DNA from: JBOFOR01 sp051654865
Lineage (GTDB): Bacteria > Bacillota > Clostridia > Peptostreptococcales > Peptostreptococcaceae
DNA: 58,167 bases
Direction of reading: 5' to 3'
Assembly: GCA_051654865.1 (NCBI GenBank)
Contig: JBOFYV010000102.1
Location: 1 to 58,167, forward strand
The stretch's first letter is position 1. Each line of letters starts with the position of its first letter. The translations under genes were made by a program, and so were the position numbers. Of this stretch, positions 8,114 through 18,197 are shown piece after piece. Under the pieces are notes generated by a model, which saw nothing but the letters and a program-made list of their open reading frames with translations, was not told where the DNA came from and searched no databases.

Positions 8114-9559
8114 TTAAGTCCCACAGAAAGTTTTATAGCATAAGTTTGTACGTTTTGGTAATGCTGAATATACTTCTTGTTTACTAGAATATTCATAGGG
8201 ATTTTTAAGAACAGCTAACAAATCTTTAAGTATATTAAAGTCACCTTTCTCAGAAGCGTCTAGTGCTTCTTCAACTCTATGGTTTCTAGGAATAACAGCA
8301 GGATTAGAAGTTTTCATTAATTTATAAGCATCATCTAAAGTATTTTTTTGCCTACTTAATCGATCCATCCAAATCGTATACCAGTTGTTAAATTCTTCGC
8401 TTTTAAACATTTGAGCATCACTTAAGTTATTAGTTGTGAGTGCTATAAATGTATTGGTATAATCTTCATTATACTTTTGCATTATATCAAGTAACTCTTC
8501 AATGATTAATTTATCATTATCTTCATTATTAAAAATACCAAGTTTCTTTTTCATTATATCTATCCAATAGCTATTATATAAATTAGTAAAGCTATAAATA
8601 CATTCTTGAGCTTTTTCTATGGCTAAGTCAGTATTGTCATTTATTAGTGGCAATAAGGTTTCTGCAAATCTACATAAATTCCAATGAGTCATTAGAGGTT
8701 GATTCTTATAGGAATAGCGACTAGTATGGTCTATTGAACTAAATACTGTATCAGCATTATAATTATCCATAAAAGCACAAGGTCCGTAGTCTATGGTTTC
8801 GCCAATAATACTCATATTGTCCGTATTCATTACGCCATGTATAAATCCAATACTTTGCCATTTTGCTACTAGGCTTGCATGTAACCTTATAACTTCTTTA
8901 AGTAGGTTGATATATTTATTTTCATCATCTACAATATTTTGAAAATGTCTGTTTATTGTATAATCAGCTAGTATTTTTAGTTCTTCTATACCTAAAAGCC
9001 TTCTTGCATATTCAAAGGTTCCAAATCTAATATGACTAGAGGCTATACGAGTAAGTATTGCACCTTGCTTTATATCTTCACGATATACATTTTCTCCAGT
9101 TTTTACTACAGCAAGGCTTCTTGTAGTTGGTACACCTAAAGCATACATAGCCTCACTTATTATATATTCTCTAAGCATAGGTGAAAGAGCGGCCCTACCA
9201 TCTCCTCCTCTAGAGTATGGTGTTTGACCAGAACCCTTTAGCTGAATGTCATACCTAGTGCCACTAGGATTAAGAAATTCTCCTATAAGCATAGCTCTTC
9301 CATCACCAAGCATTGTAAAATGACCGAATTGATGACCAGAGTAAGCTTGTGCGATATATGCACCATTTTCTACTTTTTTATTTCCAGAAAGAACTTCTAT
9401 TCCTTCTTTAGTTTTTAATATATTTATATCTATACCTAAATAATCAGCCAAAGGTTCATTTAGAATCAATAAGCTAGGGCTTTTTACAGGAGATAAAGAT
9501 AGTTTGCTATAAAATTCTTCAGGTAGACTTGTGTATGTGTTATCTAAATTAATTTTCAT
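8114..9559 (-). CDS. selO: SelO/YdiU-family protein adenylyltransferase (pseudokinase fold)
   Basis: This 481-residue protein has the SelO hallmarks: YSGHQFGHFTMLGDGRA, QLKGSGQTPYSRGGDGRA, MLREYIISEAMYALGVPTTR, FIHGVMNTDNMSI and DYGPCAFMD. It ends in the conserved Cys-Lys-Thr-Phe-Cys-Gly-Thr tail. SelO transfers AMP from ATP to hydroxyl side chains of target proteins, and bacterial and mitochondrial members are linked to redox stress. Bacterial forms have cysteine where eukaryotes carry selenocysteine. The length matches the family. The ATG has a ribosome binding site AAGGAGAAG. It is a single gene divergent from the sensor kinase at 9762. Confidence 0.95.
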   Translation of the reverse strand: MKINLDNTYTSLPEEFYSKLSLSPVKSPSLLILNEPLADYLGIDINILKTKEGIEVLSGNKKVENGAYIAQAYSGHQFGHFTMLGDGRAMLIGEFLNPSGTRYDIQLKGSGQTPYSRGGDGRAALSPMLREYIISEAMYALGVPTTRSLAVVKTGENVYREDIKQGAILTRIASSHIRFGTFEYARRLLGIEELKILADYTINRHFQNIVDDENKYINLLKEVIRLHASLVAKWQSIGFIHGVMNTDNMSIIGETIDYGPCAFMDNYNADTVFSSIDHTSRYSYKNQPLMTHWNLCRFAETLLPLINDNTDLAIEKAQECIYSFTNLYNSYWIDIMKKKLGIFNNEDNDKLIIEELLDIMQKYNEDYTNTFIALTTNNLSDAQMFKSEEFNNWYTIWMDRLSRQKNTLDDAYKLMKTSNPAVIPRNHRVEEALDASEKGDFNILKDLLAVLKNPYEYSSKQEVYSALPKRTNLCYKTFCGT

Positions 9560-9761
9560 ATCTTCTCCTTAATATTAGTTTTATATTTTTATAGTATTTA
9601 GTATACCCCTATTAATAAAGGCTAAATAAAATATTTATAAATAATTAGAAGAAATAAAACTATATAAATTTTTAAAAGATATTTTAAAAATAACAATATA
9701 AAATATGGTATAATTTAGGGGTCGAAAAAAGTAGAAAAAACATAAAAAATTGGAGAATGAG

Positions 9762-12700
9762 ATGAAAAAACTTAAAGTATTAGTAATTTTTAGTATTATG
9801 ATTTTTCAAATATTATGTACATACACTTTGAATGTGTATGGACTAGATATAAATTTTAAAAATATAAAAGTTGAAGATGGATTATCTCAATCAACGGTAG
9901 AAGCAATATACCAAGATTCTAAAGGATATATCTGGATTGGAACTAATGACGGACTTAATAAATATAATGGTCATGAATTTGAAGTATATAGGCACAATAC
10001 TAAATCAGAAAATAGTATAGCAAACAACTATATAGTAGATATAAAAGAAGATAAAAAAGGAAACATATGGGTGGGTACAGCTCATGGTGTAAGCAAAATA
10101 GATGGTAAAAGTAATAAAATAACAAACTATTATGAAGAAGATGACAAAGGAAATTTATCTCATAATAATATAGGGGAAATATTAATTACAGACAAAAACG
10201 ATATTATAATTGGAACTACAAATGGAGTTAATCTATATGATGAAGAGCAGGATAAGTTTGAGAGAATACTAGAAAAAGAACTAAGTCCAACGAGTCAATA
10301 TATATATTCAATGACATTAGATGATGATGATAATTTATGGATAAGTACAAAAAATGGATTAAATAAAGTAGAGGCTAAAAATAATAAAGTAAAGTATTAC
10401 AAAAATAGCACAGAGGATGAAAATACAATAAGTAGTAATAAAACCTATGAAGTTTATTATGATGATGATGGATACATATGGCTAGGAACTATTGACAAGG
10501 GGCTAAATAAGATAGACATTGAAACGGATGAAATAACAAGATATATAAGTGAACCAGGAGATAATACCACAATACCAGAAAATCACATTAGAGATATATT
10601 CAAAGACAAAAACAATACAATTTGGATAGGTACAGATAATGGATTAGCAAAACTAAATGAAGATAATAAAACATTTACAACATATAAAAGTAAGTCTTGT
10701 GATCAAAATGGATTAGTGGATGATGAGATTAAAGATATAATACAAGATAAAAGTGGGCTAATATGGATTGGAACATACTCAGGTATAAGTATATTCAATC
10801 CAGAAAATACAATTAAACACTATAAAACAAATCCAACTAGCCCAAATGGTCTAATAGATAATGTAGTACATGGAATATACGAAGATGATGAAGGATATTT
10901 ATGGGTAGGAACAAATTCTAAGGGACTAAATATAATAAATACACAGAATGACAATATATACCATCTAAATAAAGAAAATAGTAATGGTAAACTTAGTGAT
11001 AATAGAATAAATGATATTGTTGGACGTAAAGAAGAGATATATATAGCAACAAACAATGGAGTAAACGTAGTAAACAAAGATAAAAAAACAATCGAAGTAT
11101 ATAATACAGATAACGGATTAACTGAAAATATAATAACATCGATATTCGTAGACAGCAAAAACAATCTATGGGTAGGGCTTACTAATGGAGTAAACATAAT
11201 AAATTTAGAGACTAAAGAAATAATAGACTTAACTAAAATCTTAGAACAAAAAAACGTAAGCAAAATTTATACTAAAGAAATATATGAGGATAGTGAAGGA
11301 GTATATTGGTTAGGTTGTTTTATAAATAATGGTTTAATAAAAATAGATCCTAAGGAAAAAACTATAAAAACGTATAAATATAAAGAAGATGAAAAAAGTA
11401 TAAGTTCAAATACAGTTAGATACATTACAGAAGATTTAAATAATGACATTTGGATAGGTACAAGTTATGGCATAAATAAATTTGATAGAGAAACTGAAAC
11501 ATTTATAAGTTATATTGATTCAGATGGACTATCAAATAATATAGTTTATGGAATTTTACCAGATGATAATAATAATTTATGGATTAGTACAAATAATGGA
11601 CTGTCAATGTTTAACACTGAAGAAGGTGTATTTAGAAACTTTGGTATAACTGATGGATTACAAGGAAATGAATTTAATGGCAATGCATCTTATAAAAATA
11701 AAGATGGGATACTTTTCTTTGGAGGAATAAATGGGCTTAATGCTTTTGAACCATCTCAGTTCCAAAAAACTAATTATGCACCACCAGTTAAATTTGATGA
11801 TATTACAGTAAATGGAGTTCATTATAATAGTATTGATAATAAGGTATTTGAGCACGATGAAAATATTGTAAGTATAGAACTATTTGTACCCGATTATACA
11901 AATACAAGAAATATAACTTATTACTATATGCTAGAAGGCGTAAATAAAGAGTGGGTAGAGTTAGACTCAAACTATATAAATAATATTAATCTAGCGCCTG
12001 GAGATTATACACTAAAAGTAAAGGCTAGGAATTATAATGGAGTAGAAACTAGTGAAAGTAAAATGGCATTTAAAATAAATCCACCATTTTATAAAAGTAA
12101 TTTAGCTTATTTAATTTATATCTTAATAGCACTCCTTTTAGTTGTTAGAAATAAGAGAAAAGTAAAAAAGCTAGACACATTAGTGGATAAAAGAACAAAA
12201 CAATTAAGAGATGAAATGAAAAGAAACGATGCATTATTAAATAAGGTAATTAAGTTAGAAAAAAGTAAAAATAATTACTTTATAAATCTATCTCATGAAC
12301 TAAGAACACCTTTAAATGTAATATATACTACAGAACAATTAATAACAGAGTTTAATAAATCTGATAAACCTATAGAAAAAGATAAATTAAACGAATACAT
12401 GCTAGTAATGAGAAGAAATACAAAGAGGCTATTAGGATTAATAAATAATCTAATAGATACAGCCAAAATAGAACAAGGTAAATACAAAATGATATTAAAA
12501 GAAAGTAATATAGTATCAGTAGTAGAAGAGGCTGCATTATCACTTGCACAATACGTAGAAAGTAAAGGAATAGAGCTAATAGTAGATCCAGAAATAGAAG
12601 AGAAGTTTATAATGTGTGATGAATATGAAATAGAAAGATGTATAGTAAACTTAATTTCTAATGCAGCTAAATTCACACCTAAAGGCGGTAAAATAGAAGT

Positions 12701-12944
12701 CGGAATAGTAGAAATAGGTACAAAAGTAAAAATAACTGTAAAAGATACGGGGATAGGTATAGAACCTAAATACCATAAACATATATTTGATAGATTCAAC
12801 CAAATAGTAGATGAAAAATCAGAAGTTAAAGGTGGAAGTGGGTTAGGTCTTACAATAACTAAGCAAATAATTGACCTTCATAATGGAAAAATATTTGTAG
12901 AAAGTGAAGTTGGAAAAGGAAGTACATTTACTATAATCATATAA
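9762..12944 (+). CDS. Large sensor histidine kinase with two-propeller periplasmic-type (Reg_prop) sensor and Y_Y_Y domain
   Basis: The start is set at ATG 9762 (MKKLKVLVIF), which has a TGGAGA site 5 nt upstream. An in-frame TTG at 9750 is weaker. The protein has about 1060 residues. A signal-anchor (about 4-27) precedes more than ten repeats of the Reg_prop type, each with a core like GYIWIGTNDGLNKYN, spanning about 30-660. A Y_Y_Y domain follows (YYYMLEGVNKEWVELDS, LAPGDYTLKVKARN). Next come a membrane helix (SNLAYLIYILIALLLVV), a coiled-coil linker, an H-box (INLSHELRTPLNVI) and a full ATPase domain (NLISNAAKFTP, DTGIGIEP, GGSGLGLTI). Bacteroides hybrid kinases of this design go on with a receiver and AraC HTH, but this one stops after the ATPase. 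A response regulator must therefore be elsewhere. Confidence 0.93.
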   Translation: MKKLKVLVIFSIMIFQILCTYTLNVYGLDINFKNIKVEDGLSQSTVEAIYQDSKGYIWIGTNDGLNKYNGHEFEVYRHNTKSENSIANNYIVDIKEDKKGNIWVGTAHGVSKIDGKSNKITNYYEEDDKGNLSHNNIGEILITDKNDIIIGTTNGVNLYDEEQDKFERILEKELSPTSQYIYSMTLDDDDNLWISTKNGLNKVEAKNNKVKYYKNSTEDENTISSNKTYEVYYDDDGYIWLGTIDKGLNKIDIETDEITRYISEPGDNTTIPENHIRDIFKDKNNTIWIGTDNGLAKLNEDNKTFTTYKSKSCDQNGLVDDEIKDIIQDKSGLIWIGTYSGISIFNPENTIKHYKTNPTSPNGLIDNVVHGIYEDDEGYLWVGTNSKGLNIINTQNDNIYHLNKENSNGKLSDNRINDIVGRKEEIYIATNNGVNVVNKDKKTIEVYNTDNGLTENIITSIFVDSKNNLWVGLTNGVNIINLETKEIIDLTKILEQKNVSKIYTKEIYEDSEGVYWLGCFINNGLIKIDPKEKTIKTYKYKEDEKSISSNTVRYITEDLNNDIWIGTSYGINKFDRETETFISYIDSDGLSNNIVYGILPDDNNNLWISTNNGLSMFNTEEGVFRNFGITDGLQGNEFNGNASYKNKDGILFFGGINGLNAFEPSQFQKTNYAPPVKFDDITVNGVHYNSIDNKVFEHDENIVSIELFVPDYTNTRNITYYYMLEGVNKEWVELDSNYINNINLAPGDYTLKVKARNYNGVETSESKMAFKINPPFYKSNLAYLIYILIALLLVVRNKRKVKKLDTLVDKRTKQLRDEMKRNDALLNKVIKLEKSKNNYFINLSHELRTPLNVIYTTEQLITEFNKSDKPIEKDKLNEYMLVMRRNTKRLLGLINNLIDTAKIEQGKYKMILKESNIVSVVEEAALSLAQYVESKGIELIVDPEIEEKFIMCDEYEIERCIVNLISNAAKFTPKGGKIEVGIVEIGTKVKITVKDTGIGIEPKYHKHIFDRFNQIVDEKSEVKGGSGLGLTITKQIIDLHNGKIFVESEVGKGSTFTIII

Positions 12945-12999
12945 ATAATAAAGAAATTATAGACATACAAATATGATTAAATTAGGAGAAAATAAGATA

Positions 13000-13836
13000 A
13001 TGAAAAAGCTAGCAATACTAATGACAATAGCGTTAAGTCTAAACCTAGGGGGGTGTGTTAGTAAAAAAGAAGAAAAAATAAATAATAATAAAGATAAAGA
13101 TGAGATAGTAAAAACAACACCTACAGAACAAGAAGTAGACTATAGTGATAGTTTCAATGGAATAAAGGGATGTGCTGTATTTTATAGCCCTAAAGACAAT
13201 ACTTATAATATATACAATAAGCAGTTAATAAATGAACAAATATCTCCATATTCTACTTTTAAGATAGTTAACTCTTTAATGGGATTGTCTCAAGAGGTTG
13301 TAAATTCGCCAGATTCAAAGCTAGGATATGATGGCAAAATATATTGGAAAGAAGAATGGAATAAGGATATTACATTTGAAGAAGCTTTTAAAGAGTCTTG
13401 TCTATGGTACTATGAAAAAATAATGGATTCATTAAACAAAGAATATGTACAAAAAACATTAAGTGATTTAAATTATGGTAACAGTGACATAAGTGAATGG
13501 AATAAAGAAGGACACAATACATATTGGATATCATCATCACTTAAAATATCACCAATGGAGCAAGTAAAAGTACTAGAAGCTATATTTGAAGGTAAATCAT
13601 CATTTAATACTAAAGATATTGAATTAGTTAAAGATTTTATGCTAGTAGAAAGTAATGAAAACTACTCTGTGTATGGTAAAACAGGTAGTGCTAAGGATAC
13701 AAATTCTTGGTTTATAGGATTTGTTGAAGAAGATGATGAAAGGACTTACTTTGCAGTACGCCTAAAGGATGAAAGTCAGAAACTAGCAGGAGGAGTAGCA
13801 AAGAGCATAGCATTAGATATAATAAAAAATAAGTAA
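13000..13836 (+). CDS. Class D beta-lactamase-like lipoprotein
   Basis: ATG 13000 is chosen because AGGAG lies upstream; the in-frame ATG 12973 has no ribosome binding site. The 278-residue protein has a lipobox (LNLGGC, Cys19), a Lys/Asn/Glu-rich spacer, and a penicillin-binding fold with class D order: STFK (85-88), S-C-L (133-135), YGN (159-161) and KTG (227-229). In most OXA-type enzymes the second motif is S-x-V, so Leu at 135 is a deviation. It could hydrolyse beta-lactams, as the chromosomal class D enzymes of Clostridioides do, or act as a penicillin-binding sensor. It lies 55 nt after the sensor kinase gene on the same strand with no terminator between, so co-transcription is likely. 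Confidence 0.85.
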   Translation: MKKLAILMTIALSLNLGGCVSKKEEKINNNKDKDEIVKTTPTEQEVDYSDSFNGIKGCAVFYSPKDNTYNIYNKQLINEQISPYSTFKIVNSLMGLSQEVVNSPDSKLGYDGKIYWKEEWNKDITFEEAFKESCLWYYEKIMDSLNKEYVQKTLSDLNYGNSDISEWNKEGHNTYWISSSLKISPMEQVKVLEAIFEGKSSFNTKDIELVKDFMLVESNENYSVYGKTGSAKDTNSWFIGFVEEDDERTYFAVRLKDESQKLAGGVAKSIALDIIKNK

Positions 13837-13843
13837 AAGTTTT

Positions 13844-13884
13844 AGGGACTAACTCAAAATAAAAATTTGAATTAGTCCCTTTTA
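13844..13884. terminator. Bidirectional intrinsic terminator
   Basis: The stem agggactaa...caaaat pairs with atttga..ttagtccct and is followed by TTTT. It sits between the convergent beta-lactamase-like gene and the HNH-like gene. Confidence 0.8.
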
Positions 13885-14538
13885 TTATTTAACTTTGTTT
13901 TCTAAGTTTTTTCTTCTATTATCTAATGGGTTTAAGTTTATATAATGAACTCTTTCTTCTTCAGATGGTTTCATTAGAACATCTGCCATTACAACCTTAC
14001 CATTAGGTGTGTGGGCTATTACTTGAGGTTGCTTAGAACCTTTGTGACAAATCCATGTATATCTTTTATTTATTACTCTATCTAAATCTTTGAAAGATAC
14101 TAAAGCTTTTTCTTGAACTTTACCATATTTGTCTTTTAATAATACAGCAATAGTTTCATCATCTATAACTTCATATTCATTTTTTTCTTTTGTATTAACA
14201 ATCTCTAAATTAGACTTTCTGTTATCTAGAGTATCTCCATTTAGATGTTTAATTGGAGCTGATGATTGAGTATCTAATACTACTGATTGAAGATTTCTCT
14301 TAGTACTTTTAAGTTTCTTATTTTCTTTAGTTACAGTTAAGTTTTGAGCTAAGTAGCTGTTAAAATCTTTGTGCCACTCAGCAAACCAAGTTCCCATTGC
14401 TTGAACTTTTTCTAAATCTTCAGTATCTATCTTAGCAATAAGCTCAGTACCGTTCTTTTTAAGTATTGTTATAAGGGTAACTGAACCTTGCGTTTCATAC
14501 TTATTTTCTTGTGTTTTATAATTATTAATGACGAACAC
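13885..14538 (-). CDS. Tandem degenerate HNH-like protein
   Basis: This 217-residue soluble protein contains two copies of a homing-endonuclease-type HNH core: IKHLNGDTLDNRKSNLEI near residue 97 and VHYINLNPLDNRRKNLE near the C terminus. Each follows a segment like AKIDTEDLEKVQAMGTWFAEW or VSFKDLDRVINKRYTWIC. In active HNH proteins the core reads DHxNGNxLDNRxxNLR. Here the first copy keeps HLNGD and the second has YINLN, so catalysis is doubtful, at least in the second copy. It may be a domesticated DNA-binding protein. The only standard start (GTG 14538) lies inside its own ribosome binding site (AAAGAGGTG). An ATT at 14529 is better spaced. Confidence 0.75.
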   Translation of the reverse strand: MFVINNYKTQENKYETQGSVTLITILKKNGTELIAKIDTEDLEKVQAMGTWFAEWHKDFNSYLAQNLTVTKENKKLKSTKRNLQSVVLDTQSSAPIKHLNGDTLDNRKSNLEIVNTKEKNEYEVIDDETIAVLLKDKYGKVQEKALVSFKDLDRVINKRYTWICHKGSKQPQVIAHTPNGKVVMADVLMKPSEEERVHYINLNPLDNRRKNLENKVK

Positions 14539-14557
14539 CTCTTTCTTTAATGTTATT

Positions 14558-14574
14558 TAAGTGTAACACACTTA
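14558..14574. promoter_or_regulatory. 17-bp palindrome upstream of the HNH-like gene
   Basis: TAAGTGT-AAC-ACACTTA is a perfect 7+3+7 inverted repeat about 20 bp upstream of the gene start. On the minus strand it lies downstream of a TATAAT-like box near 14600, so it could be an operator or a small leader hairpin. Confidence 0.35.
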
Positions 14575-14811
14575 TGCGATAAAACCTAATACATTTTATT
14601 ATAAACAGATTAGTATGTATTTAATCTAAATTTTTTTATATTGGACATAAACAACATATACATAATAATTATAAATATCACAAAACTGTTATAATTCATA
14701 TCTAAAATATCTCAACACTGTGAGGATTCAAATACCTCTTATATGATAATATTTAAATATAAACAAATATATAATAAAAATATTATCCAAACTGAAAGGG
14801 GATTTATATAA

Positions 14812-15495
14812 ATGAAAATACTACAAACAACAAATCTAAAAAAATACTATGGTAAAGAAAATAATATAGTAAAAGCACTAGACTCAGTTAATATAACAAT
14901 AAACCAAGGAGAATTCGTAGCAATAGTAGGAACATCAGGAAGTGGAAAAAGTACACTACTACATATGCTAGGGGGATTAGACAGACCAACAGAAGGAAAA
15001 GTAATAATCGAAAATAATGAAATATTCAATATGAGTGATGAAGAACTAACAATATTTAGACGTAGAAATGTAGGATTTGTATTCCAAAACTACAACCTAG
15101 TACCAATACTAAATGTATACGAAAATATAGTACTACCAATAGAACTTGATGGATGTAAAATAGATGAAAAATACATCAAAGAAATAATAGATACACTAGG
15201 ACTAACATCAAAAAGCAACGAACTACCAAACAACCTATCCGGAGGTCAACAACAAAGAGTAGCAATAGCAAGAGCACTAGCAACAAAACCATCAATAATA
15301 TTAGCGGATGAACCAACAGGAAACCTAGACAGTAGAACAGAACAAGATGTACTAGGACTATTAAAGGTGACTAGTAGTAAATTCAACCAAACAGTAATAA
15401 TCATAACTCACAATGAGCAAATAGCACAGATGGCAGATAGAATCATAAGAATAGAAGACGGAAAAGTAGTAAATAGAGGTGATATTAATGCTTAA
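14812..15495 (+). CDS. ABC transporter ATP-binding protein, MacB/LolD/BceA type
   Basis: This 227-residue ATPase has Walker A GTSGSGKST, Q-loop VGFVFQNYNLVP, signature LSGGQQQRVAIARAL, Walker B IILADEPTGNLDS and switch His in IIITHN. The ADEPTGNLDS form marks the MacB/LolD/BceA group, which powers FtsX-type permeases. The ribosome binding site is AAAGGGG. It overlaps the permease start by 8 nt. No two-component system adjoins, so this is not an obvious bacitracin-type resistance module. The 270 bp upstream hold a TATAAT at 14690-14695 but no clear -35. Confidence 0.93.
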   Translation: MKILQTTNLKKYYGKENNIVKALDSVNITINQGEFVAIVGTSGSGKSTLLHMLGGLDRPTEGKVIIENNEIFNMSDEELTIFRRRNVGFVFQNYNLVPILNVYENIVLPIELDGCKIDEKYIKEIIDTLGLTSKSNELPNNLSGGQQQRVAIARALATKPSIILADEPTGNLDSRTEQDVLGLLKVTSSKFNQTVIIITHNEQIAQMADRIIRIEDGKVVNRGDINA

Positions 15496-18058
15496 AAACA
15501 ACAATCAAGCTATAATAAAAAAACTAAGCCTTAGAAACTTCAAAAACAACAAAATACGAAACATAATATCAATAATTGCCATAATCCTAACAACAGTACT
15601 TTTCACATCACTGTTTACAGTAGGATATTCTATGCTAGAAGCATTTAATAGCTATAAATTTATGCAATACGGAACACTTAACCATGCTCAATTGCAAGAT
15701 GTATCAGATAAACAAATAAACAAACTAAAAAAGAATGAATTAATAGATAAAAATACAATCGGTATAGTAAAAAATATTGAAACTATAAAAAATCCAGAGT
15801 TATCAACACAAACAGTAAATTTAACTATATACGATGAAAACAGCATAAAAAATGCTCCACATATAGAAATGGTAAAAGGAAGCTTACCTAAAACTAAAGA
15901 TGAAATAATGCTACCAACTATAGTTTTAGATTTATTAAAACTACCATATGAAATAGGAACAGAAGTAAAATTAGATATACCAAAATTAAAAAATGGAACT
16001 CTAACAGGAGAAACAGAAACTTTTACATTTAAATTAAGCGGATATTTTAAATATAAAGTATCTAATGTAATGAATTTACACGATGTATTTACAAGTGAAG
16101 AGTTTTACAATGAATACAAAAACAATAATGAAGTAGGTCCAACGTGTATAAGCTTTAATTTTAAAAGTGATAAAAACCTAGAAAGCCAACTACAACAAGT
16201 AATAAAAGATATAGAGCCTTATAATGGTAAAGCTAGTATAAACCCAGCTTATTTAGATACACAAGTAAATAATATAAGCGAAATAGTTAAAAACATACTA
16301 CCAATAATCTTAATGATAGTACTAATATTTATGAGTGGGTATTTGCTAATATACAATATATTCTATATATCAGTAGTAAAGGATATTAAACACTATGGAT
16401 TACTAAAAACAATAGGAACATCACCAACACAAATAAAAAAATTAGTATTAAACCAAGCAAATGTATTATGCTTAATAGCAATACCAATAGGTCTAATAAT
16501 AGGATATTTATTAGGTGTAGTGTTTGTACCTATAGTTGGTAATATGTTAGATGGATTAAATAGAAGCTCATTTGAAAACTTTAATATATGGATATTTGTA
16601 TTTGCAGCAGTATTTTCTTATATAACAGTAAGAATATCATGTAAAAAACCATCAAAAGTAGCAAGTAGCGTATCTCCAATAGAGGCTATCAGATACAATG
16701 AAAGAGATAACAACATAAAGAAAACATCTAAAAAAGGAAGAACTGGTTCAAAACTTCACAAAATGGCTTTAGCTAATATGTTTAGAAACAAGAAAAAGGC
16801 ATTACTAGTTTTAGTATCAATGTCATTAAGTTGTATGATATTTTTAGGAGTAGCTACAATATTAAGTAGTTCTGATCCACAAAAAGCAGGAGACAATATA
16901 TTGATGGGAGATATAGAAATAAAACATGGAGCTTTGTGGCAGATATTAGATGAAGAAACCCCGAGTATCCCAATAGATGAAAATATAATAAAAGAATTAG
17001 AAAATATTAAAGGCGTTAATAGTGTACAAGAAATTTATGAAGGAATGAATCCATTAGTATATGAAGGAAAAATAAAAGAAGAATTATTATCTCAAGAAGT
17101 AGATAAGGAATATAAAGATTGGATTTATGATGGTGGAGAACCAAGTGATTATGCAGAATCTCAAGGTGTAATATATTATATTGATTTAATGGGATTATCA
17201 ACAGGATCATTAATGAAGAAAATAATAGAAATTAATGATGCAGGATACCAAGGAGATGCAAAAATTCTATATGGTGAAATAGATATAGATAAATTTAATA
17301 AAGGTGGATATATAATAGTAAATGGTCATAAAAATAGCAAAATTAAAGTAGGAGATAAAATAAATCTTAAGTATCTTAAAGGCAAATTAATAGAAGATGG
17401 ATATACAGAAAATGAATTTGAAGTAATGGCAATATTAGATGGAGCTAAAAATTTTAACATGTCATTGTATGTAAATGAAAATGATTTAAAGAAGGTAGAT
17501 AAAAAGGCATATATTCAAAAGGTAGTAATAAATACCGATAAAAAATACGTTGATGAAGTAGAGAAAGAAGTAAGAAAAATAAATGAAAAGTATAACAATC
17601 CATATACTCAAGTTTACTCAAAATCAAGCTTTATAGAAGAAGCTAAAAAAATGCAAACATCAATAACAGTAATAGGAATGTGTGCAGTAGTTATAATAGG
17701 GGCAATAGGGATATTAAACTTTATCAATACTATGATAACAAACATAATATCAAGAAAAAAAGAATTTGCTATGATAGAAGCAGTAGGAATGACTAAAAAA
17801 CAATTAAAGAAGATGCTAATGTTAGAAGGATTATACTATGCAATAATTATAACGATATCTAATCTTACATTAGGTAGCGTGGCATCAGTTATAGGATATA
17901 ATGTCATGAAGCTTAGATATTCGGTATATACCTATCCGGTAGGGGCTATGGTACTTTGTAGCGTAGTGGTATTTTTAATAAGTGTAATAGTTCCGGTAGT
18001 AGTTTATAATGTATTCTCTAAGGATAGCGTAGTTGAAAGAATTAGAACTAATGAGTAG
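15488..18058 (+). CDS. FtsX-like ABC transporter permease
   Basis: ATG 15488 has GAGGTGAT upstream; the in-frame GTG 15479 is part of that site. The 856-residue protein has an N-terminal membrane segment (IISIIAIILTTVLFTSLFTVGY), a large extracytoplasmic domain, and three helices around residues 270-390 that form the first FtsX core. A linker (KKTSKKGRTGSKLHKMALANMFRNKK) starts a second module of the same kind, and a last FtsX core lies near 725-850 (GILNFINTMITNIISRKKEFAMIEAVGMTKKQ). Such fused double-FtsX permeases work with the ATPase encoded just upstream to extrude or extract peptides or lipids, or to act as mechanotransmitters. The substrate is unknown. Confidence 0.92.
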   Translation: MLKNNNQAIIKKLSLRNFKNNKIRNIISIIAIILTTVLFTSLFTVGYSMLEAFNSYKFMQYGTLNHAQLQDVSDKQINKLKKNELIDKNTIGIVKNIETIKNPELSTQTVNLTIYDENSIKNAPHIEMVKGSLPKTKDEIMLPTIVLDLLKLPYEIGTEVKLDIPKLKNGTLTGETETFTFKLSGYFKYKVSNVMNLHDVFTSEEFYNEYKNNNEVGPTCISFNFKSDKNLESQLQQVIKDIEPYNGKASINPAYLDTQVNNISEIVKNILPIILMIVLIFMSGYLLIYNIFYISVVKDIKHYGLLKTIGTSPTQIKKLVLNQANVLCLIAIPIGLIIGYLLGVVFVPIVGNMLDGLNRSSFENFNIWIFVFAAVFSYITVRISCKKPSKVASSVSPIEAIRYNERDNNIKKTSKKGRTGSKLHKMALANMFRNKKKALLVLVSMSLSCMIFLGVATILSSSDPQKAGDNILMGDIEIKHGALWQILDEETPSIPIDENIIKELENIKGVNSVQEIYEGMNPLVYEGKIKEELLSQEVDKEYKDWIYDGGEPSDYAESQGVIYYIDLMGLSTGSLMKKIIEINDAGYQGDAKILYGEIDIDKFNKGGYIIVNGHKNSKIKVGDKINLKYLKGKLIEDGYTENEFEVMAILDGAKNFNMSLYVNENDLKKVDKKAYIQKVVINTDKKYVDEVEKEVRKINEKYNNPYTQVYSKSSFIEEAKKMQTSITVIGMCAVVIIGAIGILNFINTMITNIISRKKEFAMIEAVGMTKKQLKKMLMLEGLYYAIIITISNLTLGSVASVIGYNVMKLRYSVYTYPVGAMVLCSVVVFLISVIVPVVVYNVFSKDSVVERIRTNE

Positions 18059-18197
18059 ATACAATAAAAGGTCAAAATTATGTTATTTTTAATCATAAAT
18101 GTTATAGTATTTCCACCTTTTCTATTAGTATAATATCAACATACAGTTATAAAGATACAAATTAAAAAAGATTAACCTAGATTAGGGAGGAAAGAAA

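Noticed and set aside
10820..11263. Long reading frames on the minus strand inside the sensor kinase gene
   Set aside because: They are antisense to the repetitive beta-propeller region, have hydrophobic low-complexity translations and no ribosome binding sites.
9900..11700. CRISPR-like or tandem DNA repeats in the kinase gene
   Set aside because: The repetition is at protein level (propeller blades with W-I/V-GT cores); the DNA copies are not identical and there are no spacers.
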